Shown here one piece after another: positions 28,911 to 36,594 of a stretch of 36,683 bases of DNA (within the stretch, counting starts at the first letter, position 1; each line of letters begins with the position of its first letter). The stretch lies in contig JAFDER010000003.1 in assembly GCA_019310245.1 (NCBI GenBank), positions 1 to 36,683 on the forward strand, read 5' to 3'. The notes below the pieces were generated by a model. It made no database searches. It saw nothing but the letters and a program-made list of their open reading frames with translations, and was not told the DNA's origin. This DNA comes from Deltaproteobacteria bacterium. Lineage in GTDB: Bacteria; Myxococcota_A; Polyangia; DRWM01. A program made the translations under genes and the position numbers.

Positions 28911-29857
28911 GGCTCCTCCATCGAGCCGATCACCTTGCGGATGGTCGTCTCGTGCTCCGTGCACCAGGTCTCGAGACCCGCGAGCACCTGGAAGGGCGCC
29001 TGCGGATCGAGGAATGTGGCGGTGCCCACCTGCACGGCCGAGGCACCTGCCATGAGGAACTCGAGCGCGTCCTCGGCGCTGGAGATGCCGCCGATGCCCA
29101 CGATGGGGATGGAGACCTGCTTCGACAGCTCGTGCACGATCCGTAGCGCGATGGGCTTGAGCGCCGGCCCGCTCAGCCCTCCGTAGACCGTGGCGAGGCG
29201 CGGCCGGGCCCGCTCCACGTCGACCGCCATGCCCCGGATGGTGTTGATCGCGCTCAGCGCGCAGGCGCCGGCCTGCTCGCAGGCACGGGCCACGGCCGCG
29301 ATGTCGGGCGCCTCGGGCGTCATCTTCACGATGATCGGCAGGCCCGAGCGCTCGCTCACGTGCGCCGTCAGCTCGGCCGCCCGGTCCGGGTCGCGGCCGA
29401 AGTGGATCCCGCCCTGCTTGACGTTCGGGCACGAGACGTTGAGCTCCAGCGCGGCGATCCCGCCCGCCTTGGCGAGACGAGCGGCCAGCCTGCCGAAGTC
29501 CTCCATCGAGTCGGCGAAGATGTTGGCGATCACGGTGACGCCGGCCTGTTCGAGGAGCGGAAGGACGTCCGCGAGGAAGGCCTCGACGCCCATGTTGGCC
29601 AGACCGATCGCGTTGAGCATCCCGGCGGGTGTCTCCCAGATCCTGGGCGGCGGGTTGCCCTGCCGCGGCTCCAGGCTGAGGCCCTTCGTGCAGATCGCTC
29701 CCAGGCTCGCGTTCAGGCCGGCGGGCTGGACGTCGTGACCGTAGCCGCAGGTGCCCGATGCGGTCATCACCGGGTTCTTCAGCCGCACGGGGCCGAGGTT
29801 CACGGCGAGGATTCCGGGAGTGCTCACGGTGGCCAAGATATCCCAGCGTCGGGCCAT
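28907..29857 (-). CDS. pyrD: Dihydroorotate dehydrogenase, class 1B catalytic subunit
   Basis: 316 residues. It oxidises dihydroorotate to orotate in pyrimidine synthesis, in the cytoplasm, with FMN. Seen: LKNPVMTASGTCGYG, ICTKGLSLEPRQGNPPPR, the active-site cysteine in ELNVSCPNVKQGG (class 1 enzymes use Cys), VKMTPEAPDIAAVA, and the FMN phosphate loop IVGIGGISSAEDALEFL with ASAVQVGTATF. The adjacent pyrK gives the 1B, NAD-linked type. The start may be ATG 29857 or GTG 29827 (STPGILAVNLGPV), the latter giving a more typical N-terminus; neither has a clear ribosome site. Confidence 0.96.
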   Translation of the reverse strand: MARRWDILATVSTPGILAVNLGPVRLKNPVMTASGTCGYGHDVQPAGLNASLGAICTKGLSLEPRQGNPPPRIWETPAGMLNAIGLANMGVEAFLADVLPLLEQAGVTVIANIFADSMEDFGRLAARLAKAGGIAALELNVSCPNVKQGGIHFGRDPDRAAELTAHVSERSGLPIIVKMTPEAPDIAAVARACEQAGACALSAINTIRGMAVDVERARPRLATVYGGLSGPALKPIALRIVHELSKQVSIPIVGIGGISSAEDALEFLMAGASAVQVGTATFLDPQAPFQVLAGLETWCTEHETTIRKVIGSMEEP

Positions 29858-29974
29858 TTGCCAGTGCCTTGAGCCTGCGGCCCGTTCGGTGTTGCGCCTT
29901 TACAATCAATGAAAAATAAATAGATTGGTCAGGGGCGTAGACTGGGGAAGGTGCCCCACGGAGTCTGTTGAGAA
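29858..29974. promoter_or_regulatory. Divergent intergenic region with AT-rich core
   Basis: The 117 bases between pyrD and the Hsp70 gene contain the only strongly AT-rich patch nearby (about 29898-29927). On the plus strand TTTACA (29899-29904) is followed after 16 bases by TAGATT, a possible promoter for the Hsp70 operon. No heat-shock CIRCE repeat or clear minus-strand promoter was seen. Confidence 0.35.
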
Positions 29975-32374
29975 ATGACGGAGATCTCGGTAGGTATCGA
30001 TCTGGGCACGACCAACTCGTGTATCTCCACCTGCTGGCCCAACGGCCAGCCCAGGCTCCTGCGCGACGAGGCCGGCATCGGAGTGATCCCGTCCGTGGTC
30101 TCGTTCACCGAGGACGGCCACGTGGAGGTGGGGCAGAAGGCCAGGATGCGGCTCCTCTCCGATCCGGTGAACACGTTCCTGTCGACCAAGCGCTTCATCG
30201 GACGCGACATGCGCACCGACGAGAACCGCTACGCCGCCGCCCAGTACACCTACACCATCGAGCCCGGCAAGAACGGCATCCCCATGGCCGTGACCCGGGA
30301 CAAGCGGCTGCCGATCTACCAGATTTCCGGTTCCGTGCTCAGGTACCTCAAGGAGATCGCGGAGCGCGGCGTGGGCCAGGAGGTCAAGAAGGCGGTGATC
30401 ACCGTGCCCGCCAACTTCAACGAGGTCCAGCGGCGCTCGACGCACCAGGCCGGCGAGTTCGCCGGCTTCGAGGTCCTTCGCATCTTCAACGAGCCCACGG
30501 CCGCGGCTCTGGCCTACGGGCTGGGTCGGACGGGCAAGAAGGTCGTGGCCGTGTACGACTTCGGCGGTGGGACCTTCGACATCACGATCCTCAGGCTCGA
30601 GGACCCGGTCTTCGAGGTCATGGCCACGTCGGGCGACATGCTCCTGGGCGGAGACGACTTCGACCGGCGGCTGCGCGAGGACATGTTCGAGCAGTTCCGG
30701 AACGAGTACGGATTCGATCCCGGTGACGATCTGTCCCTGGTCCAGCGCTTCAACCTGGGCGCCGAGCGCATGAAGTGCCAGCTGACCGACTGGATCGTCA
30801 CCGCGTTCGAGGACCGGCACGTGCGAAACCCGGATGGCCAGACCATGCCTCCCTTCCACTACGAGACCAACAGGGACCGGTTCAGGTCGCTCGTCGACGA
30901 CCTGGTGGACCGCTCCTTCCAGGTGTGCGACGAGGCGTTCCGTCTCGCCGCGGTCAATCCCGACCAGATCGACGACGTGATCCTCGTCGGCGGCACCACG
31001 CGCATCCCGTTCCTGCGCGAGAGGGTCGAGCAGTACTTCGGCAAGCCTCCGCTCGAGAAGATCCAGCCGGACGTGGTCGTGTCCATGGGCGCGGCCATCC
31101 AGGCCTACTCCCTGTCCGGCGGCGACCTCATCTACCCGGCCGCCGCCGGCGACATGCTGCCCATCCGCAAGGTGGAGGCCAGGCCTCCCGCCCCCAAGAC
31201 GGCAAAGGGAAGCGAGTTCGAGCTGCTCGACGACCTGTCCGAGGACTTGAAGGCCGACGAGGAAGCGGTCATGCACAGGCTCACCGGAGCGGGCAGGACC
31301 GTGCGCGGCACGCCGGCCGCCAGGCCCGGCGGCGACTCCGTGCCGCCTGCTCTCCCGGACGGGGCTCACCGCCCGCCCTCCGCACAGCCGGCCGCAAAGG
31401 GCAAGACACTTCCGTTCCCCCAGCCGGCCTCCTGGCCCTCGATGTCCGGGAGCGTCGATGAGCTGGATGCACCGCACGAGGCCGCCCCGACCCGGCCGCT
31501 CGAGGGCTCCGGCGCCGAGGCCCGGGCTCTGGATCTGCCCACCCCTGCCGGAGGTCCGTCCTCCCGGGATGATCTGCTGCCCGGCGTGCTGGACAACCGG
31601 AAGCCATCGCGGCCGCAGCCGGCCGTCGACGCGGATCTGCCCGTGCCGTTCGGCACGCCCGACGAGCCGACGTTCGATTCCCTGCCGCCGGCGCCGTCCG
31701 GGATCGAGCCTCCCCTCGTGCAGCCGCCCGGGCTGCCTGCCGCAGAGCCCACCCCTGCGTCGGGTCCGGCCTCGGCACTTCCCTTCGGGGCGCCTCCCAC
31801 GCAGGCCGACGTGGAAGAGGCCCGCTCGCTCACCTTCGAGGCGCTCGAGGCCAAGCCGCAGGAGGCGCCTGTCGTCACGCCCGAACAGGCGGCCAGGCCG
31901 TACGTCACCCGCGAGATCGTCGACGAGGTCCGGCGCGTGGAGACGAGCGAGGCCGCCGGCGAGCCGCTGTCCTCACCCGGCGACGACGGCAGGCAGGAGG
32001 TGCAGCCGGCCAGGGCGCCCCTGCTGCTCGACGTCACGGCGAACACGCTGAGCGTGGCCACGCTGGGTGGCTTCATCGAGGTGCTCGTGAGCAAGAACTC
32101 GCCGCTGCCGATCGAGAAGCGGCACCTGTTCACCACGGGAGCCGACTTCCAGGAGCGTGCCGTCATCAAGGTGGTGGAGGGAGAGAGCAACCGGGCCGAG
32201 GAGAACCACAACCTCGGCGAGGTGGAGCTCGTCGACATCCGCAAGGCGGTGCGCGGGGAGATCAAGATCGAGGTCATGTTCGAGATCACTGTGGACGGCA
32301 TCCTGAAGGTCTCCGCGCGCAACCTCGAGACCGGGGAGGCACAGTCGGCACGGCTGACGCTGTTCGGCGGCTAG
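29975..32374 (+). CDS. Hsp70-family chaperone with large linker insertion, no lid
   Basis: 799 residues. Residues 1-385 are a full Hsp70 ATPase domain: GIDLGTTNSCIS phosphate loop, ITVPANFNEVQRR, NEPTAAALAYGL, VYDFGGGTFDITIL and VILVGGTTRIPFLR. The usual short hydrophobic linker is replaced by about 285 residues rich in Pro, Ala, Gly and Asp, with LPFP/VPFG-type motifs (KTLPFPQP, DLPVPFGTPDE, ALPFGAPP). The linker-like LLLDVTANTLSVAT then opens a beta substrate-binding domain (680-799) that ends at ARLTLFGG; the alpha-helical lid is absent. It is thus not the general DnaK. It is followed after one base by a J-domain gene. Cytoplasmic; client proteins unknown. Confidence 0.92.
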   Translation: MTEISVGIDLGTTNSCISTCWPNGQPRLLRDEAGIGVIPSVVSFTEDGHVEVGQKARMRLLSDPVNTFLSTKRFIGRDMRTDENRYAAAQYTYTIEPGKNGIPMAVTRDKRLPIYQISGSVLRYLKEIAERGVGQEVKKAVITVPANFNEVQRRSTHQAGEFAGFEVLRIFNEPTAAALAYGLGRTGKKVVAVYDFGGGTFDITILRLEDPVFEVMATSGDMLLGGDDFDRRLREDMFEQFRNEYGFDPGDDLSLVQRFNLGAERMKCQLTDWIVTAFEDRHVRNPDGQTMPPFHYETNRDRFRSLVDDLVDRSFQVCDEAFRLAAVNPDQIDDVILVGGTTRIPFLRERVEQYFGKPPLEKIQPDVVVSMGAAIQAYSLSGGDLIYPAAAGDMLPIRKVEARPPAPKTAKGSEFELLDDLSEDLKADEEAVMHRLTGAGRTVRGTPAARPGGDSVPPALPDGAHRPPSAQPAAKGKTLPFPQPASWPSMSGSVDELDAPHEAAPTRPLEGSGAEARALDLPTPAGGPSSRDDLLPGVLDNRKPSRPQPAVDADLPVPFGTPDEPTFDSLPPAPSGIEPPLVQPPGLPAAEPTPASGPASALPFGAPPTQADVEEARSLTFEALEAKPQEAPVVTPEQAARPYVTREIVDEVRRVETSEAAGEPLSSPGDDGRQEVQPARAPLLLDVTANTLSVATLGGFIEVLVSKNSPLPIEKRHLFTTGADFQERAVIKVVEGESNRAEENHNLGEVELVDIRKAVRGEIKIEVMFEITVDGILKVSARNLETGEAQSARLTLFGG

Positions 32375-32375
32375 G

Positions 32376-32882
32376 ATGGAGAACTGGGACCAGTGGACGG
32401 AGCGGATCCAGCGGGCCTTCGAGGCGCTCGAGAAGGCCGACTACTACGCCGTCCTCGGGGTCGTGCCGGAGGCGGACGCGGAGAGCATCAGGCAGGCCTA
32501 CTACAACCGGGCCCGCCAGCTGCACCCGGACAGGCTCGTCGGGGCGCCCGAGCCCGGCAGGTCGCAGGCCTCGACCATCTACAAGCGCGTCTCGGAGGCC
32601 TACCAGACGCTGAGCGACCCCAGGCTGCGCGAGCTCTACGACGAGTCGCTCGAGCAGGGCGAGACGCGGCTCACGATCAGCAGCCGTCTCACGCTCAAGC
32701 CCAGGCAGGCAGACTGGTTCCTGCGGACGGAGGGGGGCAGGAAGCACTACAAGGCAGCCCGGGAGGCCCTCGAGGCGGGAAACGTCCCCATGGCGAAGCT
32801 CAACGCGCAGATCGCCATGCGTCACGAGGGCGAGCTCGAGCAGCTCGTCCAGCTCATGGAGGAGATCGACGGGGCCGGATGA
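32376..32882 (+). CDS. J-domain (DnaJ-type) co-chaperone
   Basis: 168 residues. The J domain spans about 20-85: DYYAVLGVVPEADAESIRQA, with the essential HPD at 50-52 (QLHPDRL) and YQTLSDPRLRELYDES at its end. There is no Gly/Phe region and no zinc-finger. The C-terminal 70 residues form a helical segment that looks like one or two degenerate TPR units (HYKAAREALEAGNVPMAKLN). It most likely stimulates the ATPase of the Hsp70 next to it, with which it shares a transcript: the Hsp70 stop and this ATG are separated by one base. Confidence 0.93.
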   Translation: MENWDQWTERIQRAFEALEKADYYAVLGVVPEADAESIRQAYYNRARQLHPDRLVGAPEPGRSQASTIYKRVSEAYQTLSDPRLRELYDESLEQGETRLTISSRLTLKPRQADWFLRTEGGRKHYKAAREALEAGNVPMAKLNAQIAMRHEGELEQLVQLMEEIDGAG

Positions 32883-32952
32883 ACCCGATTCCGGCGGCTC
32901 ACGAGAGAATACGGCGAGATGACCGGTGGTCTAATGGCTTGCGAGGGATGAG

Positions 32953-34197
32953 ATGAAGACGAAAACACGTTGGCTGGCGGTCTCCATCACGGCTGCACTC
33001 ATGTGTCTGCTGTGGTCGGGCGATGCGCTGTGCGATTCGATCTCCGACGGTCATGCCGCGCTCGAGGCCGGTGACTGGAAGGGGGCGCAGAAGGCGTTCA
33101 AGAAGGCGGCCAAGGCCAGCAAGAACTCCGTGCAGTCGCAGTGGGGGCTCGGGCTCGTGCAGATCCACAAGGGCGACTTCCACGCGGCCAAGAAGCACTG
33201 CAGGGCGTTCAGCAAGAAGAAGCCGGACAGCCCGTGGTCCCACACCTGCCTCGGATACGCCTTCCTCGTGTGGAAGAAGTGGGGCCAGGCCCAGCAGTCG
33301 TTCGAAAAGGCGCTCGCTCTTGACTCCGGCTTCGCGCTTGCCATCGCCGGGCAGGGGCACGCTCTGGTCATCGCGGTCAAGTACACCCAGGCCATCGAGA
33401 AGTACAAGGTGGCCCTGGGCAAGGACCCCGACAACATCGAGGCCCTCCTGGGACTTGCCGATGTGTACGTGAACAAGAAGAAGAACGATGAGGCCGTCAC
33501 GCTGCTCGAGAAGGCCGTGGCCGCGCACCCCGGCTCCTCCCGCGCCCACGTCGCCCTGTCCCGGGCCCTGGGCAAGGGCACGGGGGCCATCGAGCATGCC
33601 ATCAAGGCCCTGGACATCAGGCCCGACTGGGACGAGGGCTACCTCGTGCTCGGACAGGTGTACCACGCCTCGGGCAAGTACGAGAAGGCGATCGGAGCCC
33701 TCGCCAGGGCAGTCGAGCTCGAGCCGGGCTTCGTGCAGGCCGAGAAGCTCATCGGCATGTGCTACTTCGAGCAGGGCAAGTACGACGAGGCCATCGCGAA
33801 GCTCGACGAGGTGCTCCTCAAGGTGCCCAACCTTGCCGATGCGGCGCTCGTCGTGGCCATGAGCCACGACTCCCTGAACGCGTACGAGGATGCGGTGGAT
33901 TCCTACAAGACCGCCATCAACCTGGATTCCAAGAGCCCCGCGCCGGTCATGAAGCTCGCCGACCTGTACTACCGGATGAACAAGTCCACGTCGGCGCTCA
34001 GCACCCTGCAGAAGGCCGTGACCCTGAGGTCGACGATGAGCGAGGCGCACAAGCTCATGGGCGACATCTACTTCGAGAACAAGCAGTACAAGATGGCCAG
34101 CCAGAGCTACAAGAAGGCTCTTGACGGCGACAAGAAGAACCTCGACGCCGGCTTCGTCAAGCAGCGCCTCAAGCAGCTCAAATCCATGGGCAAGTAG
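32953..34197 (+). CDS. Exported TPR-repeat protein
   Basis: 414 residues. A signal peptide (LAVSITAALMCLLWSGDALC) is followed by about ten TPR units that fill the protein, each 34 residues (GWGQAQQSFEKALALDSGFA-type; GYLVLGQVYHASGKYEKAIG; PVMKLADLYYRMNKSTSALS). Lysine is unusually common in the helices. A cysteine-containing pair lies in KKHCRAFSKK and SHTCLGYAF. The cysteine at the end of the signal region (ALCDS) does not fit a clean lipobox, so I call it secreted rather than lipidated. It lies 70 bases after the J-domain gene, with GAGGG before the ATG. Confidence 0.85.
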   Translation: MKTKTRWLAVSITAALMCLLWSGDALCDSISDGHAALEAGDWKGAQKAFKKAAKASKNSVQSQWGLGLVQIHKGDFHAAKKHCRAFSKKKPDSPWSHTCLGYAFLVWKKWGQAQQSFEKALALDSGFALAIAGQGHALVIAVKYTQAIEKYKVALGKDPDNIEALLGLADVYVNKKKNDEAVTLLEKAVAAHPGSSRAHVALSRALGKGTGAIEHAIKALDIRPDWDEGYLVLGQVYHASGKYEKAIGALARAVELEPGFVQAEKLIGMCYFEQGKYDEAIAKLDEVLLKVPNLADAALVVAMSHDSLNAYEDAVDSYKTAINLDSKSPAPVMKLADLYYRMNKSTSALSTLQKAVTLRSTMSEAHKLMGDIYFENKQYKMASQSYKKALDGDKKNLDAGFVKQRLKQLKSMGK

Positions 34198-34264
34198 CCG
34201 TTCTGCCCCGCCCGCTCTCTCAGTGACAGGAAACATCTCGAGTCGTTGCGGCGATACAGTGCGT

Positions 34265-34283
34265 GAGGGGCACGGTGCCCCTC
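34265..34283. promoter_or_regulatory. Perfect 19-base palindrome before a ribosome site
   Basis: GAGGGGCAC-G-GTGCCCCTC: two 9-base arms around one base. It ends three bases before the Shine-Dalgarno AGGAGG (34287-34292) of the next gene. It could be a protein operator or, in RNA, a hairpin that limits or exposes the ribosome site. There is no T-run, so a terminator is unlikely. Confidence 0.8.
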
Positions 34284-34297
34284 GTGAGGAGGAAGCC

Positions 34298-34771
34298 ATG
34301 ATCGGAGCCATCAAGCAGACCCCGTTCGAGACCGTGACCATCGAGAAGACGGCCAGCCGGCAGACGCCGAAGCCTCAGTCCGGCGCGTTCGCCGAGGTGC
34401 TCAAGCAGGGCGCCATGGCGCTTCTCGGCGCGGCTGGAGGTGTTGCCTCGGCGTTGCCCTGCGGGGGCATCGTCAGCGCCGCCGTGCGCTCGGGAGCGGC
34501 CACCGCGGCCTCGGCCCAGCCGGCGGGCCTCGCCCCGGCGGGAGAGGATCCGCGCGCCCCCGCCCCGGCGGCGAACCCGGCCAGTGCCCCGTCGGGCCGC
34601 TCGGACCTCGACGAGATGTGGGCGCTCCAGGAAGCCGGCGTGCGCTCGAATCTCGAGGTGCTCCAGCTCCAGGAGCGGATCAGCCGCGAGAGCCGCGTGT
34701 TCTCCACGCTCTCGAACGTGATGAAGGCCAGGCACGAGACGGCCCGCAACGCGATCGGCAACATCCGCTGA
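34298..34771 (+). CDS. Small Ala-rich protein with helical C-terminus, unknown
   Basis: 157 residues from the ATG at 34298, fixed by AGGAGG at ideal spacing. Residues 1-35 are polar, 36-75 are hydrophobic and small-residue rich (GAMALLGAAGGVASALPCGG), 76-105 are Ala/Pro-rich and likely disordered. The last 50 residues form an amphipathic helix hairpin (LQLQERISRESRVFSTLSNV then MKARHETARNAIGNIR). No signal peptide. The general form of a low-complexity front and a C-terminal helical segment recalls small self-assembling rod, needle or basal proteins of type III/flagellar systems, but I see no specific match and no such system here. Confidence 0.75.
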   Translation: MIGAIKQTPFETVTIEKTASRQTPKPQSGAFAEVLKQGAMALLGAAGGVASALPCGGIVSAAVRSGAATAASAQPAGLAPAGEDPRAPAPAANPASAPSGRSDLDEMWALQEAGVRSNLEVLQLQERISRESRVFSTLSNVMKARHETARNAIGNIR

Positions 34772-34835
34772 CCCTTGTCACGTCCGGGGGGTTCAACTAT
34801 CCTGCTCCTGGGCGAACGAGAAGGGTGCCCGGGAT

Positions 34836-35207
34836 TTGAGCATCAAGAAGATAGGGGGCTCTGGGCCGCCCGAGGTGGCCGGGTCCGGGGACGATCGCGG
34901 CCCCGAGCAGGCCCGTGGAGCGCACGAGGCCTTCGCCGAGCGCCTGCAGGCCGCCGCGGGCGCGGGCACGGGCGACGTCGACGGCCTGCAGGCCGTGATC
35001 TCCGAGGCCGTCCAGTCCGTGCGGCGCGGCGACCTCGAGCCACAGGTGGCGCTCGAGTCCATCATCGAGGGCTCGCGCGAGATCCTGCTCAGTGAGCTGC
35101 CGTCCGAGGTTGATATAGAGGATGTGCTGGAGTATATTAGGGAAACCCTTGAGGGTGATCCTGCATTCATGGCCCTCATGAAGGGCTCGACCCCTTCCGG
35201 GACGTGA
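34836..35207 (+). CDS. Small acidic helical protein, unknown
   Basis: 123 residues. The start is probably TTG at 34836 (MSIKKIGGSGPPEV) with GAAGGG upstream; no ATG is available near. The first 45 residues are Gly/Ala-rich and flexible; 46-115 are helical and acidic (VDGLQAVISEAVQSVRRGDL; ELPSEVDIEDVLEYIRETLE). No signal or membrane segment. It lies 64 bases after the previous small protein gene and 28 before the PEGA gene, so it probably belongs to the same transcript. Its acidity and size would suit a chaperone-like or partner role for its neighbour; this is inference. Confidence 0.65.
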   Translation: MSIKKIGGSGPPEVAGSGDDRGPEQARGAHEAFAERLQAAAGAGTGDVDGLQAVISEAVQSVRRGDLEPQVALESIIEGSREILLSELPSEVDIEDVLEYIRETLEGDPAFMALMKGSTPSGT

Positions 35208-35235
35208 GACTCTGGTCTCTTTTGGAGGTTGATCC

Positions 35236-36561
35236 ATGCAAAGGTGCCTCGCGCGCGCCGCGATACTGTGCTTGGCCGTCCTCGGCGCGGCCCTCCTGCC
35301 CGGCGTGCTGGCCGCGCAGACCACCATCTATCCGGTGGTCATCACGAGCCAGCAGGGCATGGAGAAGCAGATGGCCGTTCTGCACGGCTCGGCCAGGGCG
35401 GCCATCGAGGCCTCGGCCGATTACAGGCTGGGTGGCGGCGACACGGTCATGTACGGCATTCCCGCAAGCTCGCTGGATTTCGTGAGCCAGGCGCAGTCCC
35501 TGTTCGACACCGCCAAGGCGGATTACGAGAACCTCGAGCTCGACAGCGCCATCGAGAAGCTGAACCTCTCGATGGGCAAGCTCGAAGGCGGGGCGGCGTA
35601 TCTCACGGACCTGTCGATGGCCACCCACATCCTCTACTACCTGGGCGTGTGCCATTCCTTCAACGGGGACGAGGCCATGTCCAGCGAGGCGTTCCTCAGG
35701 GCCTACGTCCTCGCCCCCGACAAGAAGCCGGACCCGGACGTGTTTCCACCGGACGTCATCGACATGTTCAACATCGCGGTCTCCGGCGTGCACGGGATCG
35801 GCACGGGCACGCTGAGCGTGAACTCCGATCCCGGTGCGACGCAGGTCTATCTCGACGGCAAATTCATGGGCCTGACGCCCGTGACCATCGACAACATCGT
35901 TGCAGGCAAGCACTTCGTCCGTCTTGTCCACGTCGGCTACCAGCTGAACGGACAGACGGTCGTGATCAAGACCGACAAGACGCAGACCATCAATGCCAAG
36001 CTCTTTCCCGCGTACAACGCCTCCAAGGTCTTCACCCTGGCCGACGGACTTCCCGCCCAGCTCGTCAAGGGGGTCGACGTGGCCGCCCCGAGCCTGGGTT
36101 CCATCTGCACGTCGCTCGGCGTCAGCCAGCTGCTCATCATCTGGGTCACCTCGGGCGATGCATCGTATCTTTCCGCCTCGTTCTTCGTCTACGACAGCCT
36201 GCGTGCGGCCGTGATCGCCCAGAGGCAGGGAGACAGCCTGCCCGTCCAGGAAGGCATGCTGTCGATGAAGGGAGACGAGCTCTCTCGCAACACGCTCCTG
36301 GCGGCCCTGCAGGCCGATGCGGCCGGCACGGGAGTCGTCACCGTCATCGGCGGCCCCACGACCGGAGGGGGCGCGGGGGGTGGAGAGGGCGGCGTGAAGT
36401 CGAGCGTCGCGTCGAAGTGGTGGTTCTGGCTCGCACTCATCGGCGGCGCGGCGGTCATCGGCGGGGCGACCACCGCGGGAGTCTGCCTCGGCACGGACGC
36501 GTGCAGTGGGGGCGGGCCCTCCGGCCCCGGTGGCAGCGGCGACCTCATCTTCGAGTTCTAG
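35236..36561 (+). CDS. PEGA-domain membrane protein
   Basis: 441 residues. A signal peptide (ARAAILCLAVLGAALLPGVL) is followed by a helical, TPR-like region (about 70-180: AQSLFDTAKADYENLELDSA; LYYLGVCHSFNGDEAMSSEA). A PEGA domain lies at about 192-255 (LSVNSDPGATQVYLDGKFMG then LTPVTIDNI). Then comes a mixed region, a Gly-rich linker, and a C-terminal membrane segment (WWFWLALIGGAAVIGGATTA) with a Gly/Ser tail. PEGA domains are surface-layer-like beta modules common in envelope proteins and kinases of Myxococcota. The GGAGG site 8 bases before the ATG fixes the start. Confidence 0.9.
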   Translation: MQRCLARAAILCLAVLGAALLPGVLAAQTTIYPVVITSQQGMEKQMAVLHGSARAAIEASADYRLGGGDTVMYGIPASSLDFVSQAQSLFDTAKADYENLELDSAIEKLNLSMGKLEGGAAYLTDLSMATHILYYLGVCHSFNGDEAMSSEAFLRAYVLAPDKKPDPDVFPPDVIDMFNIAVSGVHGIGTGTLSVNSDPGATQVYLDGKFMGLTPVTIDNIVAGKHFVRLVHVGYQLNGQTVVIKTDKTQTINAKLFPAYNASKVFTLADGLPAQLVKGVDVAAPSLGSICTSLGVSQLLIIWVTSGDASYLSASFFVYDSLRAAVIAQRQGDSLPVQEGMLSMKGDELSRNTLLAALQADAAGTGVVTVIGGPTTGGGAGGGEGGVKSSVASKWWFWLALIGGAAVIGGATTAGVCLGTDACSGGGPSGPGGSGDLIFEF

Positions 36562-36594
36562 ACAAGGTACTGTAACTTCCAGCGTGCCGTATCC

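Noticed and set aside
28110-29909. A single fused PyrK-PyrD-like open frame of 599 codons
   Set aside because: Only the 3' part (from GTG 28910) codes PyrK; the upstream part is antiphase to pyrD, which is read in another frame.
29898-29927. AT-rich patch considered as a CIRCE heat-shock operator
   Set aside because: The inverted repeat TTAGCACTC-N9-GAGTGCTAA is not present.
34265-34283. Palindrome considered as a rho-independent terminator of the TPR gene
   Set aside because: No U-run follows; a ribosome site and start codon follow instead.
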